A DNA stretch of 64,000 nt, from NCBI GenBank assembly GCA_963573385.1, contig CAUYLG010005183.1:17614-81613 (forward strand). The letters are read 5' to 3'. Both the position numbers and the translations under genes were made by a program. A model generated the notes under the pieces. It was not told the DNA's origin. It saw nothing but the letters and a program-made list of their open reading frames with translations, and did no database searches. Shown piece by piece: positions 1 to 10,244 of this stretch. The stretch's first letter is position 1. Each line of letters starts with the position of its first letter. The DNA comes from Cacajao melanocephalus. Its lineage: Eukaryota; Chordata; Mammalia; Primates; Pitheciidae.

Positions 1-235
1 CACTTAAGGCCAGGAGTTCAAGACCAGTCTGGGCAACATGGTGAAACCTCATCTCTATAAAAAATGCACACATTAGCTGGGTATGGTGGCATGCACCTGT
101 AGTTACAGCTACTTGGGAGGCTGAGGTAAAAGGATGGCTTAAGCCTTGGTGGTAAAGTTTGTAGAGAGCTATGATTACAACACTGCACTCCAACCTAGGT
201 GACAGAGCAAGACTTTGTCTCTCAAAAAATAAAAT
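1..235 (+). mobile_element. Alu (AluJ-like), cut by window edge
   Basis: This is a 7SL-derived SINE running off the left edge, so the first ~50 bases of the element are missing. Visible Alu landmarks are the 'ccaggagttcaagaccag' segment, the A-rich middle linker, the right-arm 'agctacttgggaggctgagg' box and the 'cactgcactcca' box before a short A-rich tail. The 'gggcaacatggtgaaacc' stretch and many CpG-decay changes suggest an old AluJ-type copy. The subfamily is an inference; the family is certain. Confidence 0.93.
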
Positions 236-658
236 CCGTGCTATAAAATAGTGATGCATAATTTTCAAATATATTTACTGGAGTAAAATGAGTTAATACA
301 AAGAACAAATGTTAAGTAAGTAATAATATAGGTACTATGGCATTAAAGCCAAAATAATATGTGAAGGAAGAAGGCAAGAAATAAGCTTATGACCCCTGAG
401 ATTGGAGACAGCATTCATTCTTCTCCTTTCTTACTTACTGCCTCCTTAGAGTCTAGCCCTGTAGCTGAGAGCATGTTTAACAAAGGTACTCAGACTTAGT
501 TCACTGAGAAAATAAAAAATAAATGAAAGTGATCAGGTGAGTATATGGCCATTCTAAACTCAACCTATAGGCCTCAAAGAGCTTAGAATGTATGAAAATC
601 ACAGAAAAGATTAGGAGTTTCCTGCATTGGTCCTAAGTTTCCTTAGAATTAAAAGCTA
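236..658. other. Spacer without recognised features
   Basis: AT-rich single-copy sequence between two Alu elements. I see no gene, no structured RNA and no clear repeat consensus. Confidence 0.6.
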
Positions 659-957
659 GGCTGGTCATGGTGGCTCACACCTATAATCCCAGCACTTTGG
701 GAGGCTGAGGAGGGCAGATGGCTTGAGTCCAGGAGTTCAAGACCAGCCTGGGCAACATGACAAAACCCTATCCCTACCAAACATACAAAAATTAGCTGGA
801 TGTGGTAGGGCACACTTGTAGTCCTGGCTACTTGGGAAGCTGAGGCAGGTGGATCAGTTGAGCACAGGAGACACAAGGTCCAGCAAGCCATGATTGTATC
901 ATTGCACTCCAGTCTCTGTGACAGAATGAGACCCTGTGCCCCCCCAAAAAAAAAAAT
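659..957 (+). mobile_element. Alu (AluJ-like), full length
   Basis: Both Alu monomers are present: the left arm starts 'ggctggtcatggtggctcac', the right arm has 'attagctgg' and 'tgaggcaggtggatca', and the element ends in a C7/A12 tail. Extensive divergence points to an old AluJ-type insertion. No clean target-site duplication was found. A short open frame on the opposite strand (649-891) is Alu-derived and not a gene. Confidence 0.95.
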
Positions 958-2607
958 AGTTGGCTTCTGAGTTACTGTTAATAATAGAGCTTATCCCTCA
1001 TCAAACGTGGTCTCTAAAGCAGGATTTGACTCATGGCCCAAGCAAGCTGGCTCCCTCTTGTCTTACAAAGGTGCCCCATGTGCAGCCCTGGGAAGGTGGG
1101 ATGGAAAGATGTTCTTACCATCCCTTAGTCAAGTCGCTGAGATCATTTCCAGGTTCAGCTCTTTGCATCACATCGTCCTTCAACCTGCTTTATTGTAAAT
1201 CCAAGAGAAGGGGGGATTTTGGCACTTGGAGCAAAAGATGTAAAAACAAAAAAGTACAAGGGAGCAGTCAAACTGAAAAGAGAGCAATTAAAGAGACAAA
1301 AAGTTCCCTTAGCTGCCTTTTGGGTACTTTTTTGATCTTTTCACCAAGGAATTAGCAGCTTTTAATTTCCCCACCTCAGCTTAAAAGACTGCTGGCAGGA
1401 AAGAAATGAACACTATGGGAAGGCTGCTTTGGATTAAAAAGCAAATGTAGGTGAGAATATCAGGCAGCTGTCAGACCTCATGAACACAGGCCTGCTCGCC
1501 CAGCTCGGCGGCCAGGTTATTGCTGGACAACAAACGTCCCCAATCTAGAAGCAGTGGCTTTCCTTACCCTTATTTCTAATAATCAGATGCAGGCCTCCAC
1601 TTGGCTTGATATTTTCTATGATCATCTGACAACTTGCTGCTTCTGCCACTTAAAAGTGAGGAAGAGGTGGTTTAATTTTCAAAGCACAGTGCATCTGAAT
1701 TTGAGTGAAAGCTCAGGTCCTTGTTCTCACCGTGGAAGATGAAACATTGATCAGCTTCAACCGGAAACAGGATTTTTTTTCTCTCTCTTTTGTTTCTGTT
1801 TGTTTCTTTTTTCCTCCTTCACCCAGGAGGGTTGTGTTCAGCAGCACACACCGGGTTCGGCCCACTTAGCAAGTCCAAGGAGAAGGGGTCATGTTCGTCT
1901 GGGAGATAGTAAGGGCCAGGTCTGGGCAGTGAGGGGCAGGAGTGAGCCATGTCTGTGGACGATCACTGGATACTGCAGGGCAGACCCACATGGCACTGGC
2001 GGCAGATCTCACCACTGGGAACCAGAGTACAACATTTTAGAAAGAAGGGTTTCTGAACCCCGGTTTAACAAGCCCTCTACAGCACCATTTGCAATCCCCA
2101 GGAAACTCGTTAATGCAGTTAGATGCCACGGCAGTGTGCACCTAAGACAGAGAGGAAGTGCAGCTGCTCTTCAGCTCCGCCGATGCCAAAGCAGCTCCTC
2201 TGTTCATTAGCCCTGCCTCTTCCTCTATACTGACCTTCTGGAGATGCTGCCGGCCTTCTGAGAACTAGTAGCGGCAAGCTTCCAAATCATTGTGTTGTTT
2301 TTAACATTACAAAACCGTCAAGAAGGGTTCTTTGCCTGCCAACAAATCATTTGGTCCTGCTGAGGAATCACACAGATTTAGCATGGCCTTGGTCAAGTGT
2401 AGAGGTGTGGTGTACCCCAGATACTAACCTGGAATATATAGAGTATCAGTCAATGTTTGTGACTGAATAAGAGGGAGATGGAGAGATTCTTGAAAGTCAC
2501 TGAGACAAGTAGGAGGCAAAGCTAACTGGCCTATCTGTTGATAACTTGGTGAAATTTTTTGCAATGAAATTAGGTTTAATTTAATTGAGAAAAATGGACA
2601 GAGCCCT
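958..2607. other. Single-copy spacer, no recognised feature
   Basis: About 1.65 kb of apparently unique sequence. A few CpGs cluster near 1495-1515 but not enough for a CpG island. Open frames here (131 codons at 960-1355, 136 codons at 1800-2210, both +) show no domain, signal peptide or coding-like periodicity that I can recognise. Confidence 0.55.
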
Positions 2608-2609
2608 GG

Positions 2610-2882
2610 CAGTGTCATAGTTGCAGCAACAGTTGTAAGCATGGGTGTTAGAGTCACCGTCTAATTCAAATTCTGACTCCGTCGTTTATGAGCTTTTAGA
2701 CTTTGGAAAAATTGCTTAATCTCTGCAGCCTCAGTTTCCTCCTTTGTAAAATGCGCGAAAAAATAGTGATGCCCTGAAGGGGTTTTGTTGGTTTTTGGGG
2801 CAAGGAAATAAATAGAACAATGTGTGTGAATATGATCAACACAGAGCCCCGCCCATAGAATGTATTCAGTGAAAGCTCAAAG
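2610..2882 (+). mobile_element. MIR SINE
   Basis: An ancient tRNA-derived SINE. The core segment 'cctcagtttcctcctttgtaaaatg' region (2728-2752) and the 3' part with 'cacagagccccgcccatagaatg' order match the MIR consensus in the forward direction. Nearly full length, heavily diverged. Confidence 0.85.
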
Positions 2883-2912
2883 CTTGCTGCTGCTGCTCCT
2901 CCTCCTCCTCTT
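2883..2912 (+). repeat. (GCT)n/(CCT)n trinucleotide low-complexity tract
   Basis: Four CTG-type triplets run directly into four CCT-type triplets at the 3' edge of the MIR, a common place for microsatellite growth. Confidence 0.8.
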
Positions 2913-4470
2913 CCGTGATTAAATTATTTAAAACAGGAATAGTGGTTTTTATAGAAATCAACCACACATTCGTTTCAGGCTAAGTAGCATGCTACGGTCA
3001 TGTGAACCTTAATTGTGATCACACGTACAGGCATAAGCAGAAGGATGATATAGTTCCTGCCTTCTCGGTGTTTACATTCTTGGTAATCTCTGCTTACCTG
3101 CTTTTAACCTTCTCCAGGATAAGGAATTATGTAACTTTTGGATGCCAGATATATAAAACCAAGTTTTCCTGTCAGCCAGCCAGTGACTATACGAATTCAC
3201 ACATTTGCATTTGTCATTGTAATTCTTTTGTTCCAAAAAGAGGTGAAAAAAAGGTTAAAAGGAATGTCATCCATTGGAAAGAAATATCAAAATGTGTACC
3301 TGTATCTCATCAGAACCTCACACAGAATTAAGAGTTTGTGTTATTTGGGTTTCAATTTGAGGTAGAGAATCAAAAATACCAGTGACAAATGACTTGTGAC
3401 TCCTACTCAATTTATTCAACTCCAAATGATTTCAATAAATCTGGAAATTCATCTATATCCTGTTGAATTAAGGGATTTTTTAAATTATTCTCTCTAAATA
3501 TGCTTAATCTTCATTAATGCAACCCTGCATGGTATTCTGTGCCAATCTGAACTAAAGAGAAAATTTTTTACATATCTAATTCTTAAAATAGACAGAATTT
3601 CTTTTTTTCCTACTACACAGTCTGCCAAGGCATGTATGTATAGAGATTTGATGTACGTGTAGAGTTTTTCTCTCTCATTCGCCTATCCTGTTTTATCCTA
3701 GCACACCCTCATTTCTGAATATCATCTGATGTGATTTAATGTGGTCACTGAATTTTCTTTATTCCTTCTCTTTTTCTTCAGTGTCATGGGAAGATAAATC
3801 AACAATCTATTAATATACACTTCATTTGGGGAAGCTGTTTTAAGGAAGTTTCTTTCTTCCCTTTTTTTTTCTCCTGGCTCATGTAGCTAATGAAACAATA
3901 TGCATTTCAATTCCAAGGTTCCCTGGATTCAGACCTAGAGAGAAGCTAACACACAATTGATTTCTGGTCCCGCAGGAAAAGGGGAAGCAGTAGAGAAATC
4001 AGATAGATTGGTCACTGAGATACAGGCCCTGTGGGATGCTTCGCTATCATCCACGTCTTGAATGTATGCGCAATCCTTTCATCAATAGGAAAGTCCCCAG
4101 GATAGGAACTTCATAGGGTCCAGATGGCAGTTCAGGCAGGCAGGTGTGTTAGCCTGTAGTTTGTCCCTCTTCAGGTCTGCCCTGCCAAATTTACAAATTC
4201 AGACTTTAAAAACTGGCAAATCAGAGGTAGAAACGTTGAGCAGTGGTACCGAAGTTTCCTAAGAGAGCATTAGGCAAGGATTGCAAGCTCAAATGTCCGC
4301 AAGTACCATGTAGGTTGGTGTGAGACAGTAAGTGGTAAATAACTTCTGTCCATCCATCAGGATAGCATCTGCCTACTTACTTTGGGTTAGAAAGCATGCT
4401 GTGGGTTAGGGTGAAAAATAGACAAAACATATGTATGGGTCATCTTTATCCTACAACCTGCTATTTATGA
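2913..4470. other. Single-copy spacer, no recognised feature
   Basis: AT-rich, apparently unique sequence. The 109-codon frame at 3002-3331 (+) shows no recognisable domain. An octamer-like 'atttgcat' occurs near 3203, which is unremarkable alone. No repeat family recognised. Confidence 0.5.
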
Positions 4471-4474
4471 TCCC

Positions 4475-4570
4475 TGAATTAATCCTACTCCTCATTTTAC
4501 AGAAGAAGAAACTTAAAGCATGAGAAGTTAAACCTCCTTACCCAATGTGTCACACTCAGAATTTTCCAGT
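4475..4570 (-). mobile_element. MIR fragment
   Basis: The reverse-complement MIR core is visible as 'cattttacagaagaagaaac' followed by a decayed 'gttaa...tgtgtcacactcag' segment. Short, old fragment; the limits are approximate. Confidence 0.6.
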
Positions 4571-4679
4571 CTTTTCACATGCTTTTGTCTCTGACACCAT
4601 TACTAAATGCCGTGCTTAGAGTTCAACCTCCAGTTTTGGAAAACCAGCCTCTAATGCCTCAGGTACCAAGCCTCTGTAG

Positions 4680-5120
4680 AATGCTATTGTTTACAGTATT
4701 AGACAGGGTGCTGTCTCTCACAAATGGCAGAGGCTGAACTCCAACTGGCTTTGGCAAAAATTAAAGGTGAATTCATCATTTCATGACTGAGAAGAATAGG
4801 AAAATTCTAGCTAATGGAGTGACTGGACCTCTGTTCCTCTCTTGGCTCTGTTTTCTCTGTTGGCCTTGTTCTTAAGAAGACTCTCTCTATGTAATAACAA
4901 GATAATTTCCAGTAGGTATAGATTTACATATGTAGCTGTTTAAACACCCAACCAAATTGTCCTAGAGTTTCTCTTTCTTAATGGATACAAACAACCCACT
5001 CCTAAGATTGAATCTCATTGGATAATTTAGGTCATGTGCCCTTTCCTAAACTGATGGCTGTGGCCAGGAAAAAGGCATAAACTGACTGGCCAGGCAGTGG
5101 AGCGCCCCACTGAACCTCCT
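4680..5120 (+). mobile_element. Degenerate interspersed repeat, family not named
   Basis: The order of segments (an 'aactggctttggcaaaaatta'-like start, 'ctcttggctctgttttctctg', then 'ggtcatgtgccctttcctaaac' and 'actgtggccagg'-like text) matches a widespread mammalian repeat that I remember by sequence but cannot name safely. A related fragment lies at 24895-25235. No coding capacity is visible. Confidence 0.45.
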
Positions 5121-5439
5121 GGCCTGGAAATAAGGAGAAAAGATTGAGACCTTGTTCCAAAAGACAGGGATGGGAACCAGGCAGCCAAAAGCAATAATTA
5201 TCAATCATGCTTCCACTTCACACTCTGTTTGTTCAGAGCCTGTCTTTACCACCCAGGAGCTTTAGCTTAGGGCACAGGGGTTTGGACTTTGTTGGACCAC
5301 ATCTCAGAGCTCCCTGAACCTATCAGAAGGCACACACTGGGAATTAATGCCACTTTCAATGATTCAAATGCAAAAAGTTAACCCCTTCTAGAATTCCAGG
5401 TTTCTCCACTTTTCTTCACTCTTCTTTAACATATGTTAC
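5121..5439. other. Spacer, nothing recognised
   Basis: Single-copy-looking sequence between two old repeats; no gene, RNA or repeat signal seen. Confidence 0.5.
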
Positions 5440-5610
5440 TAAGCACTTACTAAACCACTAGTCACTTTGCTAGGGATTAAGCACTTAAATACCAGACACT
5501 TGACACCATGCTTTATTTTATTCATACAACAGTCTTGCAGAGCAGAGATGATTATCCCCAGGGGGCAGATAGGGAGCATCTGCTGCCGTTCAAGGTTCTA
5601 AACTGTGTTC
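5440..5610 (-). mobile_element. MIR fragment
   Basis: Reverse-strand MIR. 'taagcacttactaaaccact' corresponds to the consensus 3' region, followed by 'cagagatgattatcccc' in the expected order. Decayed but ordered. Confidence 0.65.
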
Positions 5611-6611
5611 CAAGGAGCCATGAGATTCCACATTCAGGAGAGGGGACTGGGAGAATCCAAAGGGCAGATCAAGCCCTGTCTCCCTCAGAGCTCTTCTTTT
5701 GTTGATCTTACACTTTTAAGTTTTGCATATTAATTTTTTCTAAGGGCATTGATACTTATATTTAAAAAAAAAAAAAAACTTAGCAAGTAATTATTTTACT
5801 GCTCAGTACTCATACAATTGCAAATGAAAGAACTCTGACTTAACCTCAAAAAATAAAGGAAATGAATTGACTGAGATGATAGAAAGGTCCAGGCCTGGCT
5901 GAATCCTGAGCTTCATGTCCTGGGCTTCCTTCTACTCAAGGAGGGTTCTATTCTTTGACTCCATGTGGAAACATGATGGATATCTACCATGCTTTCCCTT
6001 CTCACTTTGTTCAGAGCCTGCCTTTCCCACCTGGAAGCTCCAGGCATCCATCTTATCTTCTATCAATCTCAGCAGAGAAAAGGCTTTCCTGTTTCAGTGA
6101 TTCCAACAAACACCCTGTCACTGAGTCTTATTAGATCTTTTTGACCTAGCCTACATATCGTGGCTGTCCCTGACCTCTGTGGCCAGAGAAATACCATGCT
6201 TTGTTTGGCCATGGTGGAATCAGGTATTCACCTGTGCATCTGGGAATGGAGAAAACCTTCAAGAACCACATGGGTTGGGAGTGTGAGTGAGTTGCCCCAC
6301 TAAAGGAAAACCAGAGGATTGTTGGTGAAGGTAGAAGTTGGTAGATGAGAGTCCACTTGCCCACCACCACTGTGGTAGAGCTGAGATCATAGCATATATC
6401 TCTAATTTCAAATGAATGCTATTTCTAATGCTTCATGTTATTTCTCTTTTGTTCTTGATATGCCTTTAAAAATAACAGCTATTAGGTTTTTGCTGAATTC
6501 TTTTTATTTTACCCCATGGCAATTAGTGGTAGATGGGTGGCCCAAGGAGTTTTCTGTTTGCCAAAAGTGGGTGGGATTGTTTTTATTTACTATACTATTT
6601 GAGAAGACACA
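5611..6611. other. Single-copy spacer with A15 tract
   Basis: About 1 kb with no recognised repeat apart from an A15 run at 5764-5779. Short open frames on both strands show nothing recognisable. Confidence 0.5.
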
Positions 6612-6805
6612 TGCATAGCTGTTAGAGTCCCTATTTTTGACATCAGATAATGGGTTCAGATCCTGATTGTTACTGAATGACTTTGTGTGACTTTGGGCCA
6701 ATTGCTTTACTCCAGTCCCCTCCTTTGTAGGATTTTTGTGAGGATTAACTGAAAGCATATGATATGTACAATGGTCTTAACACAGTTCCTAGCTCCAGCT
6801 GTTGC
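6612..6805 (+). mobile_element. MIR SINE
   Basis: Forward MIR. 'gggttcagatcctgattgtt' is the box region, then 'tgtgtgactttgggccaatt', then 'tgtgaggattaactgaaagc' and 'aacacagttcctag', all in consensus order. Confidence 0.8.
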
Positions 6806-7094
6806 TTTTCTCTTCCTTAACTTGATTTACTTCCAAGGATCCTTTAAATTATGAAATTCCTTGAAACATGGGATGCATAGATTGACAGTCATCTGTGAAA
6901 ACATTTCTTCAATTAAATCTATTGCATGAAGAAAAAAACTGCCTGATTTACAACTCATTACTGTGATGAAAGTGTCATTAGCCATCATTGGCAGCATATG
7001 CAAGCTGCAATGAAATGCCAAAGATTTTAGAAATAAGGAAAATATCTCGGACCGCTGAGAGTCAAAGTGGGTCATCACATAATGGGTCTTCAAC

Positions 7095-7410
7095 AACACT
7101 TTTCTTATAGATCATGTATTAATTAGGGTAATGCAAGCTGTGGTAATAGGAAAACTTAAATTTCCAGTGACTTAACTTAGAGAAAAAAATGTATCTCTCA
7201 CTCCCACCATGATCCGATGGCCAAAGATCAAGTCTTCCTTGTTATTATTCAGGGCTCTTACTTAGATCATCAGCTTCATCTCCATTCAGCCATGGCAAAG
7301 TCACCCTTGTTTCTCAGTTACTGAGCCAGGAAGTGACTTATGTCACTTCTTTCCATTAATGGTCAAGCAGCCCTTCCTAGATGCAGGTACTGGGAAATTG
7401 AGTCCTAATA
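7095..7410 (+). mobile_element. Probable degenerate interspersed repeat, family not named
   Basis: Segments such as 'aatttccagtgacttaactta', 'tctcactcccaccatg' and 'ggaagtgacttatgtcactt' occur in the order of a common old mammalian repeat that I recall by sequence but not by name. Boundaries are guesses. Confidence 0.4.
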
Positions 7411-7514
7411 GCAACTCTTCACAATGACAGGTAGGAATTGCAAAACGTTTGTGGGCCAAGCTGACCATGCCTGCTGCAGCTCCACCCTGCTAGACCTACT
7501 ACTGCACAGTCCTG

Positions 7515-7628
7515 TGATCTATGAATCTGTGAGCGTCTTGAGAAGAACCACTGTGTCTTACTTAGCATTACCTCCAAAGCGCAGCATAGTATCTGGTTCA
7601 TAAATGTTTTCTAATTGAACAAAGGTAT
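7515..7628 (+). mobile_element. L2 LINE 3' end
   Basis: Typical end of L2: 'gtgagcgtcttgagaagaac' replaces the usual 'gagctccttgagggcag', then 'cactgtgtctta', 'gcagcatagtatctggttca' and 'taaatgttttctaattgaac'. The order matches the L2 terminal ~110 bases. Confidence 0.75.
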
Positions 7629-8228
7629 TAATAAAACAAACTCACAGATAATCAGGCTAGGCCTCAAAAATTAATTTCTAGGCAAAAATTTGCAACCACT
7701 TGAAATCCATATTTTTCTTTTTCTTTTCCTAGTCTCTGTCCAACTTGTCTGATGTGGAAGTAAAAGTAGGGTAATGTAACCCTAATAGCATTTAACCAGA
7801 GAACTCCTAAGAGCCACCCATTGTAGGAAGCCAGAATCCACTGTGGGTTAGTGGCTACCTCACCCTCATCCCACATGCTGGCCTATTTACAAAGTTAAAC
7901 TCACTTCATTCCTTGAGTCGTGTGGATGAGGAGCCAGAGGTCATCTTGGACAGGTGGAAGGGGCAGATTCCAGCATTTCTTCTCTGAATAGCCCAACCAA
8001 GTTTGGCTGCTCCTGGTCCATGGGTCTGCCCTCTTCCAGATTGGTTGGACACTTTGAATGTCCTGTAATTAATTATTATTAAAGCATCCACATAATTTCA
8101 TTTGGGTTGGTTTTCTTTGCTTCTTCTTTGATCACATTGTTTAGATTCCAGCCAGCTCCCTCTCATAAACCAACTTAGTGTGTGCCTTCATTCATTTATT
8201 TTCAGAGACAATATTCTTTGGCACCTCA
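7629..8228. other. Spacer, nothing recognised
   Basis: No gene or repeat clearly recognised. A weak 'ttcattcatttatt' near 8189 may be a remnant of an antisense L2 end. Confidence 0.45.
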
Positions 8229-8229
8229 A

Positions 8230-8440
8230 AGGTAGTTTAGAGAAGTATTTAAGAATATGCCATCTGCATTCAGACTGCCTTAGTTCAAATCCTGGCTCAG
8301 CTTATCAGCAAAATGAAATGAGACTTTAATAAGCTCTCCTTCTCTAGAAGGTTATTATTTAAAAATAAAATAGTACTCAGCACAGTGCCGGAGACATAAT
8401 GTGTCCTTAATAAATATTAACCAGCATCGTTTTTATTGTC
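8230..8440 (+). mobile_element. MIR SINE
   Basis: Forward MIR with 'gactgccttagttcaaatcc', 'ctggctcagcttatcagc', 'gcacagtgccggagacataa' and 'taataaatattaaccagc'. The central part is partly deleted. Confidence 0.78.
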
Positions 8441-8454
8441 ATTATCCAATATTC

Positions 8455-8580
8455 ATGCTTCACCATTTTAAAAAGGACTAGATCCCATTATAGTTTACAG
8501 ATAAAGAAATGACATCAAGAAAGTTGAGTTTCCCATTGCCTGGTTTCTTGATTTAACCTCTATCTCAGTTCTTTGGGTGT
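8455..8580 (-). mobile_element. Possible MIR fragment
   Basis: 'tagtttacagataaagaaatga' followed by 'aagttgagtttcccattgcc' resembles the antisense MIR core. It adjoins the forward MIR, so this may be an independent insertion. Weak. Confidence 0.35.
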
Positions 8581-9923
8581 ACTTTTTGTTATTAACAGAC
8601 AAAATAAAAAGCAGACTTTTTTTTTAAAGATGTGATGAAGCCATGCCCCAGCTTTGATTCCTGCACAGAGCCTCCGTTCGTGTCAGTGCGATTTCTCTGC
8701 ATGGATTGATGGCAGAATACGGTCTGTTTCTGAGACTGTTTAAAGCAGGGCACAAAAGAACTCACACTGGCTGAGTCCACAGCTGGCAAAATGGGAGAGA
8801 CTAAGCTGGTGAAAGAAGCTGTTAATACAGACCAGAACATTTTTTAAGCTAAAAAAAGGAACATGCCCACTGAAAGTCTGAAAGCAAAAGTTTTATTTGG
8901 GTAAAGCGATGTTCGACTCTGCATGATTCCTACTTAGAAAATGCACACGCTTGCCTTCTCCAACTGCCAGAACATCATTTTTTAACACAGAGGAACCAAA
9001 ATAGAGAGAGGAATAATGGGCTTTCAGATATTCCATGCCCAAAAGCAAACCTAGAAACATAAACGTTGCAGTGCCTGGACCCTTCAGAGTATAAAACAGG
9101 GAACTGTTCTCGTCACCCCGCAGTCCCAGAGGTGCCTCTGCCATCTTGCACCTCCCTGTGGAAACCAATATTATCAGCAGGATAGATTTCAACAGAGACA
9201 TGACGGTTGTGGAAAGAGGAGGCACTCAGTTTCCAAGTCACTTTTCAGCACACCTTTCTCTAACATTCTCCCCATAGGATCCCTGCAAAGACCATGCCCT
9301 AAGCCCCCAAGTGGCAATATTCCCACGGGGCAAACATTCTCTGAAAACAAGGCTTCTCCATCAAATGCTTTCTATATTGAACACAAAATGTTTCTGTCAC
9401 TGGCAGGATAGGCATTCAGTAACCACATTGATTTTTCCATATTTGTAATCCAGTGAAAAATATCCTTGCCTTTTCGTTTTTCACCCCAACCCCCAGAATA
9501 TGACTCAAAAATCTCATGGCCATGCACGTCTCTGCCAGAAGTTTCTATTTCTCTGTTTCTCAATAGCTGCCCACAAGAATGTGTTTGGCTTGGATTGTAG
9601 ACCCCAAGCGTATAAGCCTAGAGTCTTGGTAATATTCTTAGAATTTATCTAGCAAAGCACCATACCTTTAATAAAAGATCTCTAGTGATGTTTCAGCTAT
9701 TATATTTCAGTTCTTTGTATACTTTTAATTTCTCTCATACATTGTAAACTCCTAAAAACAGAAACGATTTTATGTTTGTATGTATGCGTGTTTATTTTTA
9801 TAATCTGTGTATTTTATGTATAATGTAATACATGTACACCTTACATATTGAAATATGTAAATATTCCACAGAATGTACAGCAAAATGCTTTACATACAGT
9901 AAATTCTCAGATATATATATCTT
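8581..9923. other. Single-copy spacer containing an antisense small ORF
   Basis: No transposon clearly recognised. On the minus strand, 9225-8893 encodes a 110-residue frame with a hydrophobic N-terminal stretch ('LLKSILLIILVS'). It ends in a TAA that overlaps an AATAAA hexamer (8897-8892, minus strand). I do not recognise the protein and judge it more likely a chance frame; it is listed under findings. Confidence 0.4.
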
Positions 9924-10158
9924 CATGTGTGTTACACAACCGTTATCCTCATTCATTTTATATATATATAATGAATATAATATAGAGGTCATATATATAC
10001 TATAGATATAATACAGAGGTTATATATAATATATATTATAGATATAGAGGTCATAGCTATAATAAACATATTATAGATATAGAGGTCATATATACATTTT
10101 ATATATATATATATGTATATATATTTTAAATGAATGAGGATAATGGTTGTATAACATG
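9924..10158. repeat. Inverted repeat enclosing an AT-rich minisatellite
   Basis: Left arm 9924-9960 and right arm 10125-10158 are reverse complements over roughly 34-37 bases, with a two-base indel and a few mismatches. The shared core is 'ttatcctcattcattta'. The ~165-bp interior carries four copies of a 'atatagaggtcata'-like unit, starting near 9981, 10012, 10043 and 10079, embedded in (TA)n. This layout resembles palindromic AT-rich repeats able to extrude cruciforms. Whether it does so in cells is unknown. Confidence 0.85.
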
Positions 10159-10211
10159 CAGGAAAAATGGGTGGAACCCTAAGTATGATCATCCCAAGTC
10201 CTGCAATTAAG

Positions 10212-10244
10212 AATCAGGAAGAGAGATCGAGTCTCTTCCTGATT
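10212..10244. repeat. Perfect 13-bp inverted repeat (hairpin)
   Basis: Arms 'aatcaggaagaga' (10212-10224) and 'tctcttcctgatt' (10232-10244) are exact reverse complements around a 7-base spacer. Confidence 0.9.

Noticed and set aside
1490..1520. CpG island or promoter
   Set aside because: Only a handful of CpGs in ~30 bases; the region is far too short and AT-rich around it.
2610..2882. Possible tRNA gene
   Set aside because: The box-like similarity is due to the MIR SINE, which derives from a tRNA; no cloverleaf is intact.
9961..10130. CRISPR-like spaced repeats
   Set aside because: The four related units in the AT-rich region are a degenerate minisatellite with irregular spacing in eukaryotic DNA, with no unique spacers or cas genes.
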